A stretch of DNA of 9,224 nucleotides from Dehalococcoidia bacterium. GTDB lineage: Bacteria; Chloroflexota; Dehalococcoidia; Dehalococcoidales; W498. The translations under genes and the position numbers were made by a program. Below, in pieces: positions 5,718-9,224 of the stretch (positions within the stretch are counted from its first letter, which is position 1; each line of letters opens with the position of its first letter). The stretch spans positions 1 through 9,224 of the forward strand of contig JAUWEU010000018.1 in assembly GCA_030608125.1 (NCBI GenBank). The letters run 5' to 3'. The notes below the pieces were generated by a model. It searched no databases. It saw only the letters and a program-made list of their open reading frames with translations, and was not told the DNA's origin.

Positions 5718-6962
5718 ATGCTACATAAAATCTCTCTGGGAACAGGCAATATTGATAAATATCGCTTGATTGAAAGCAGAGGGTTTATCGATGAGGTGGT
5801 AAATCTTGGTGAAGAGCTAAAGGGACTACGGGTGTGCCACATCAATTCCACCCCCTTTGGTGGTGGTGTAGCCGAGCTCCTGGTTTCCTATATCCCCCTA
5901 CTTCGCGCCTTAGGCATTAAAGCTGACTGGCAGGTTATCCATGGTGACCGTCGCTTCTTTACCATTACTAAAGGCTTGCATAATGCCTTGCAAGGCGCTG
6001 AATATAAAGAAATTAGAAAAGAAAAAACGCGGAGAGCATATCTGGGTAATAATGAAACCAATGCCCGTGAACTGGACCCCAATTATGATGTTTTCATAGT
6101 AAATGACCCTCAACCCGCCGCCCTACGCCACTATTCACCGGATAGTAAAGCCAAATGGATATGGCGCTGCCATGTAGATAGCTCAGAGCCAGATGACGCG
6201 ATGTGGCAATTCTCACGCCCCTACATTGAAGAGTATGACGCCGCTGTTTTCACCACCAAGGAGTTTGTACCCCCAAACCTCCGTCTAGCCAAGGTTGCCA
6301 CTATGGCACCAGCTATTGACGCCTTCAGTTCCAAAAATATGTTTATCAAAAGATATGTGTGTCGGGAAATGCTGGAAAACCTTGGCATTGACCGTCAGCG
6401 CCTCCTAATTACTCAGGTATCCCGCTTTGACATCTGGAAAGACCCCTTTGGCACAATAAGGGCTTACCGACTAGCCAAAGAGAAAATACCCGGGCTTCAG
6501 TTAGCCCTGGTCGGTAGCTTTGCCGGTGATGACCCCGAGGCATGGGATTTGTATGCTGCCATTAATGAAGAGGCAAATAAAGATGAGGACATTTTTGTCT
6601 TTTCCAATCTAACCGGAGTGGGCAATATGGAGGTCAATGCCTTTCAGAGAGCCAGCGACCTGGTTGTCCAAAAGTCACTTAAGGAAGGCTTTGGCTTGGT
6701 GGTGGCTGAGGCTTTATGGAAAGAAACACCAGTGATAGCTGGCAATACTGGTGGCATTCCGCTGCAAATGCCTGGTGACCTCAGTAATTACCTGGTAGAT
6801 AGCATAGAGGAGTGTGCTGAGAAAATAGTATATCTATTAGAAAATCCAGCAATTAGTAAAAGGCTGGGTCAAGAAGGTAAAGAAGTTATAAGACAAAACT
6901 TCCTTATGCCCAGACTGATTAGAGATGAACTTACTCTGATAAAGAGCCTGGTCGGGAAATAA
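5718..6962 (+). CDS. treT: TreT-like trehalose synthase, glycosyltransferase family 4
   Basis: TreT enzymes join a nucleotide-activated glucose (ADP- or UDP-glucose) to free glucose to make trehalose, a cytoplasmic compatible solute. The 414-residue length fits the family. The N-terminal Rossmann half has HINSTPFGGGVAELL (41-55), with the glycine-rich donor loop, and the TreT-like ITKGLHNALQG (83-93). The linker part has RCHVDSSEPD (150-159). The C-terminal half has QVSRFDIWKDP (233-243), supplying the diphosphate-binding Arg236 and Lys241, and the GT4 E-x7-E motif with Glu323 and Glu331 (KEGFGLVVAE). The start is supported by a CGGAG ribosome site. No other trehalose gene is in the window, and a close relative using another acceptor cannot be excluded. 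It is probably co-transcribed with guaB3 and converges on the next gene. Confidence 0.85.
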   Translation: MLHKISLGTGNIDKYRLIESRGFIDEVVNLGEELKGLRVCHINSTPFGGGVAELLVSYIPLLRALGIKADWQVIHGDRRFFTITKGLHNALQGAEYKEIRKEKTRRAYLGNNETNARELDPNYDVFIVNDPQPAALRHYSPDSKAKWIWRCHVDSSEPDDAMWQFSRPYIEEYDAAVFTTKEFVPPNLRLAKVATMAPAIDAFSSKNMFIKRYVCREMLENLGIDRQRLLITQVSRFDIWKDPFGTIRAYRLAKEKIPGLQLALVGSFAGDDPEAWDLYAAINEEANKDEDIFVFSNLTGVGNMEVNAFQRASDLVVQKSLKEGFGLVVAEALWKETPVIAGNTGGIPLQMPGDLSNYLVDSIEECAEKIVYLLENPAISKRLGQEGKEVIRQNFLMPRLIRDELTLIKSLVGK

Positions 6963-6990
6963 TTTTCCTTGTCTAGCTGCTATAATAAAG

Positions 6991-7767
6991 CTACTCCTCT
7001 TCATCTTCAGCCACTATATGTCTCTCCCCACCAATATAAGGTAGCAAAGCCTCTGCCTTTCCCCGCTTGCGCTGTGGTGTGAAGGTTAATTTATCAATTA
7101 CCTGGCGCAACTCCTTTAATCTCCCTTCGGGTTGCCCAACCCCTACTTTTACCATCACGCCCTCTACCCCTGTTTCCCATAGAACCTGAAGTTCATTAGC
7201 CGTTACCTTTGATGGCACAGAGACTAATAGGGGTTTGGTCAATAAATCAGCCAAGCGCTGAAAAAGCATGAGGTGATGCCAGGTGAGAAAATACTCCCCC
7301 TCCGGCTCGCCAGCAGTAAGCACCGCATCTACAGGTAACCTATCAATAGCCCTCAACAAGCCCTCACTAAGCGATGCCTCTACCTGCAAAATCTTACCCA
7401 GTTTATTATCTTGAAGTAGTGCCAGCGAAGTATTAGCTGGTGGAAAGACGACAAAATCGCAGCCAGCCTCGGCTATTTGTTTCATCCCACCCTGCCCAAC
7501 ATCTCTTAGCCAGCCACCCCAAGGAATATCAGACACAACTTGACATATTTTGCCAAGGGTTGTAGCCCCTTCACTCAAATTGGAAATGTGTAATAGCCCG
7601 GCATCAGCCCCAGCCACATAATCAGCCAACCCATCAATATTAGCCTGAGCCAAATCAGCAATAAGCAGCATTTTTGGCTTGGGTGATACCTGTTGCATCG
7701 CCTTAAATCCCATAGCCTGGGGCACAGCCTGTGAAACCCGATTCAATTTATCTATAAGCTGGCTCAT
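6991..7767 (-). CDS. Conserved-looking (beta/alpha)8-barrel-like protein of unknown function (258 aa)
   Basis: I cannot assign a family. The 258-residue sequence alternates hydrophobic strands and helices in a way that suggests a TIM barrel: strands at about 32-39 (KMLLIADL), 54-61, 82-88 (PWGGWLRD), 102-109 (GCDFVVFPP), 125-131, 146-152 (VDAVLTAG), 178-185 (KPLLVSVPS) and 201-209 (VEGVMVKVG). Acidic and basic residues at strand ends (Asp38, Asp89, Glu130, Lys207) are candidates for an active site. The C terminus is acidic (AEDEEE). No signal peptide or membrane segment is seen. It is monocistronic, convergent with treT across a 28-base gap, and has a strong promoter. Phosphate-binding-type barrels such as thiamine phosphate synthase are possible distant relatives, but no diagnostic motif supports one. 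Confidence 0.82.
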   Translation of the reverse strand: MSQLIDKLNRVSQAVPQAMGFKAMQQVSPKPKMLLIADLAQANIDGLADYVAGADAGLLHISNLSEGATTLGKICQVVSDIPWGGWLRDVGQGGMKQIAEAGCDFVVFPPANTSLALLQDNKLGKILQVEASLSEGLLRAIDRLPVDAVLTAGEPEGEYFLTWHHLMLFQRLADLLTKPLLVSVPSKVTANELQVLWETGVEGVMVKVGVGQPEGRLKELRQVIDKLTFTPQRKRGKAEALLPYIGGERHIVAEDEEE

Positions 7768-7794
7768 CTACCTACCACGAAACTAACTGAGCAA

Positions 7795-7823
7795 ATTATA
7801 GGGGAAATTTGACGGAAATTCAA
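7795..7823 (-). promoter_or_regulatory. Near-consensus promoter for the 258-residue barrel-like gene
   Basis: On the minus strand TTGAAT (7823-7818) and TATAAT (7800-7795) are exactly 17 bases apart, with a perfect -10 box. It lies 27 bases upstream of the ATG at 7767, leaving a short leader that contains a GGTAGGTAG ribosome site. Confidence 0.72.
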
Positions 7824-7985
7824 CGCAATATGCCGAGGTCGTTTATCAAGGAGCTAGGTTCATACCTGTGACACTTTAACAAAATTTAAACTCCAGCTTT
7901 ATGAGCAATTAATTCCATAGATTTAATATGAGTACAGTACCAATGATAAATTAAGCAAGATAATTAAGGAAGACATAGTGGTAAC

Positions 7986-8186
7986 ATGGGCAGACTTTAC
8001 ACTAAACCTAATACTTTTCTACGAAGGATGCCACTTCTTATTGGGCTTATCGGTGGCATTGGTGGCATATTTCCTGATTTTGACCATTTCCTACATTTGG
8101 TCACCCAGGGAGCGGTTCCTTTTACTTTCCTCCACCAACCAAGTTTTGTGTCTAGTATTATCATTCTCAACGGTAAAGGGGAATGA
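7986..8186 (+). CDS. Small or truncated membrane protein with PDFDH motif (66 aa)
   Basis: A 66-residue hydrophobic product with a glycine-rich membrane segment (LLIGLIGGIGGIF, residues 17-29) running into PDFDH (30-34) and FLHQP (48-52). PDxDH after a transmembrane helix is typical of membrane-bound metal-dependent hydrolase-like proteins (DUF457/YdjM type), which are much longer, so this may be the surviving N-terminal piece of such a gene; that is inference. Its stop overlaps the next start as ATGA (8183-8186), implying translational coupling. A competing frame at 7978-8190 (GTG start, 70 residues, also hydrophobic) is better spaced from the AAGGA ribosome site at 7967-7971 but has no recognisable motif. 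I prefer this frame for its motif; the choice is uncertain. Confidence 0.42.
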   Translation: MGRLYTKPNTFLRRMPLLIGLIGGIGGIFPDFDHFLHLVTQGAVPFTFLHQPSFVSSIIILNGKGE

Positions 8187-8509
8187 TTAAAGTGAACCAA
8201 AGTTATGGAGAAGATGTTATCTTCATGCTGTCTAAACATGATGTCTTGGTCTGCTCTAAAGAGTTGGGAATTCCTGAAGAGCAGGTAACCGATGATGTAA
8301 TTGAGCTGGTGAAGAAGAAGATAAACTTATCATTTGGCAACTGGCGAGAGGTAGTTAAAAGCGCCCTTATAGAGGCTATTAAATGTCCACTAGGACTGGT
8401 TTGCTATCCTTCCTGTTATTGGTGGAAGGACGGCAAATGCACATTTCCAGAGGAAAGGAGAAAGCAGAATGAGCCAAAGCAAAAATCCATATCCAGAGTT
8501 CTTAACTGA
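8183..8509 (+). CDS. Hypothetical protein with Cys-rich C-terminal tail (108 aa)
   Basis: Unrecognised. The 108-residue product has a predicted helical, charged N-terminal two thirds (SKELGIPEEQVTDDVIELVK) and then a cysteine group: C68, C74, C78 and C86 (C-x5-C-x3-C-x7-C), with aromatic CYWW between. These could bind zinc or an Fe-S cluster. The tail after residue 88 is basic and polar. No signal peptide or membrane helix is seen. The start overlaps the preceding stop (ATGA) and has AAAGGGGA immediately upstream; an internal Met15 is an alternative start. The last 41 bases overlap the next gene in another frame. No function is proposed. Confidence 0.68.
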   Translation: MIKVNQSYGEDVIFMLSKHDVLVCSKELGIPEEQVTDDVIELVKKKINLSFGNWREVVKSALIEAIKCPLGLVCYPSCYWWKDGKCTFPEERRKQNEPKQKSISRVLN

Positions 8510-8789
8510 CGAAGCATCTGGTATCAAAGTACCGAGTATCAGACACCAGATATGGGCTGAAGGCTATAAAACTGCAAAGGAGGACAGGCAAGTGATTAAG
8601 ACTATCATTAAATCATGGAATGGTATGGTTATCGTATTTGATAATAAGGGAGAGCAAATGCCCAGATATCAAGGTCAATACCAGGCTGTAAAGGAAAGCA
8701 TCTTAAAAGATGCCCCGCCAGACGCCATATTTAGCCAAATTTCGGGGGATGATTTTGAACTGAAAATAGTCCCAAGAGCGGAATGGTAA
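8469..8789 (+). CDS. Hypothetical protein, no recognised domain (106 aa)
   Basis: Unrecognised. The 106-residue soluble-looking protein has no cysteine, signal peptide or membrane segment. It has a possible alpha region at 26-50, then a strand-turn segment (MVIVFDNKGEQ, 53-63), YQGQYQAVKESILKDAP (68-84) and a C-terminal strand (FELKIVP). The ATG has a good ribosome site, AAGGAG (8455-8460), eight bases upstream and inside the preceding gene, whose last 41 bases it overlaps; the two are therefore probably translated together. The intrinsic terminator at 8828-8856 ends the cluster. The order of two overlapping genes of about 100 codons superficially recalls toxin-antitoxin pairs, but no motif of such a family is visible. 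Confidence 0.7.
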   Translation: MSQSKNPYPEFLTDEASGIKVPSIRHQIWAEGYKTAKEDRQVIKTIIKSWNGMVIVFDNKGEQMPRYQGQYQAVKESILKDAPPDAIFSQISGDDFELKIVPRAEW

Positions 8790-8827
8790 CCAATAAAGAA
8801 AAGGGATGCCAACATTAGCCAGTAATC

Positions 8828-8856
8828 AGGGGATACTGAATCGGTATCTCCTTTTT
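8828..8856 (+). terminator. Intrinsic terminator ending the small-gene cluster
   Basis: AGGGGATAC (8828-8836) pairs with GTATCTCCT (8844-8852) over nine positions with one G-T pair, around a seven-base loop, followed at once by five T residues (8852-8856). It lies 39 bases after the last stop codon, the normal place for a Rho-independent terminator. Confidence 0.8.
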
Positions 8857-8877
8857 GTCTTAGTTTTACCCCATATT

Positions 8878-8901
8878 AATAAATGCCTATTGGCATTTAT
8901 T
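8878..8901. repeat. Perfect 10+4+10 inverted repeat overlapping the cheR -35 box
   Basis: AATAAATGCC (8878-8887) and GGCATTTATT (8892-8901) are exact reverse complements around TATT. The right arm contains most of the TTGGCA -35 box of the following promoter, so it could be an operator; being AT-rich at its base and followed by TGCTTTT, it could also act as a second terminator. The octamer ATTGGCAT (8889-8896) recurs at 8917-8924, just after the -10 box. Confidence 0.55.
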
Positions 8902-8918
8902 TGCTTTTATGATACAAT
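8890..8918 (+). promoter_or_regulatory. Sigma70-like promoter for the cheR-like gene
   Basis: TTGGCA (8890-8895) and TACAAT (8913-8918) each match consensus at five of six positions with a 17-base spacer. The start codon lies 39 bases after the -10 box, preceded by AGGA (8947-8950). It follows the terminator at 8828-8856, consistent with a new transcription unit. Confidence 0.65.
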
Positions 8919-8957
8919 TGGCATAATCACCGGTTAGTGAGAGGCTAGGACCCTAAT

Positions 8958-9224
8958 ATGGGGAATACAGTTACCGAAAGCAACGCTATTGGTCTTGACT
9001 TACTTCTGGAGAAACTGTACCAAGATGGGAAACACGATTTCCGAGACTATAAACGCGGAACGTTGATACGCCGACTAGAGAGGAGACTTCAGACTACAGC
9101 CGTCAAAACCTACCTGGACTACATGCGGTTTCTGGATACCCACCCTGAAGAGTATCAGCGGCTTAGTGATTACCTGACTATACAAGTGAGTAGCTTTTTC
9201 AGAAGCACATACGCCTTTCAGCAG
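8958..9224 (+). CDS. cheR: CheR-type protein-glutamate methyltransferase, N-terminal 89 residues (3' end outside window)
   Basis: CheR methylates glutamates of chemoreceptors with S-adenosylmethionine in the cytoplasm. My translation from the ATG at 8958 stays open to the window end, giving 89 residues. It shows the CheR N-terminal helical domain: LLLEKLYQDGKHDFRDYKRGTL (residues 15-36), the basic patch RRLERRLQ (38-45) that in known CheR proteins contacts the receptor, YLDYMRFLDTHPEEYQRL (52-69) and TIQVSSFFR (74-82), the counterpart of the conserved LTINVTxFFR. The SAM-binding domain is missing because the window ends. Many such proteins are longer fusions with CheB, PAS or histidine-kinase domains, so the full architecture and a true chemotaxis role are open. 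The start has an AGGA ribosome site and an upstream promoter. Confidence 0.85.
   Translation, partial: MGNTVTESNAIGLDLLLEKLYQDGKHDFRDYKRGTLIRRLERRLQTTAVKTYLDYMRFLDTHPEEYQRLSDYLTIQVSSFFRSTYAFQQ

Noticed and set aside
7978..8190. 70-codon GTG-started hydrophobic frame as the main gene
   Set aside because: Not excluded, but no motif is visible, whereas the overlapping frame has PDFDH and the ATGA junction; kept only as an alternative.
8183..8789. Toxin-antitoxin pair
   Set aside because: Only gene size and overlap fit. Neither protein shows a known toxin fold motif or an antitoxin DNA-binding domain, and no operator is seen upstream.

Overview
The window most resembles a chromosomal segment of an anaerobic Chloroflexota bacterium, probably Dehalococcoidia or a close relative. 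This is inferred from protein character: a CBS-less GuaB3-type IMPDH-family enzyme, a short (class III-like) hybrid cluster protein, a TreT-type glycosyltransferase and an RsmI/MetRS gene pair. No rRNA, tRNA or CRISPR array is visible, and no intact mobile element. Taxonomy could not be tested by search.

Left part (1-2222, minus strand): a compact translation-related run of rsmI (16S rRNA 2'-O-methyltransferase), a 72-residue zinc-ribbon protein and metG (methionyl-tRNA synthetase, cut off by the window start), with gaps of 24 and 33 bases. A sigma70-like promoter lies in front of rsmI.

Centre-left (2264-4256, plus strand): a divergent Rrf2-family regulator with four clustered cysteines, followed 125 bases later by hcp. 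The regulator's promoter (TTGACA, 17 bases, TATTAT) is overlaid by a perfect 27-base inverted repeat whose core, GACTA-TTA-TAGTC, fits the IscR type I operator pattern. This is a self-contained, probably autoregulated Fe-S sensor plus NO/hydroxylamine detoxification module, and it is the most informative regulatory signal here. A 311-base non-coding gap with a hairpin and possible insertion-sequence debris follows.

Centre-right (4465-7823): the guaB3-type gene with its own promoter, then a TreT-like trehalose synthase 59 bases downstream on the same strand. Converging on them is a 258-residue protein of unknown function that reads like a (beta/alpha)8 barrel, with a near-consensus promoter of its own.

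Right part (7978-9224, plus strand): three overlapping small genes of unknown function. The first is probably a truncated membrane-protein fragment with a PDFDH motif, the second has a Cys-rich tail, and the third is unrecognised. They end at an intrinsic terminator. A hairpin and promoter then lead into the start of a CheR-like chemotaxis methyltransferase gene that runs off the window end.
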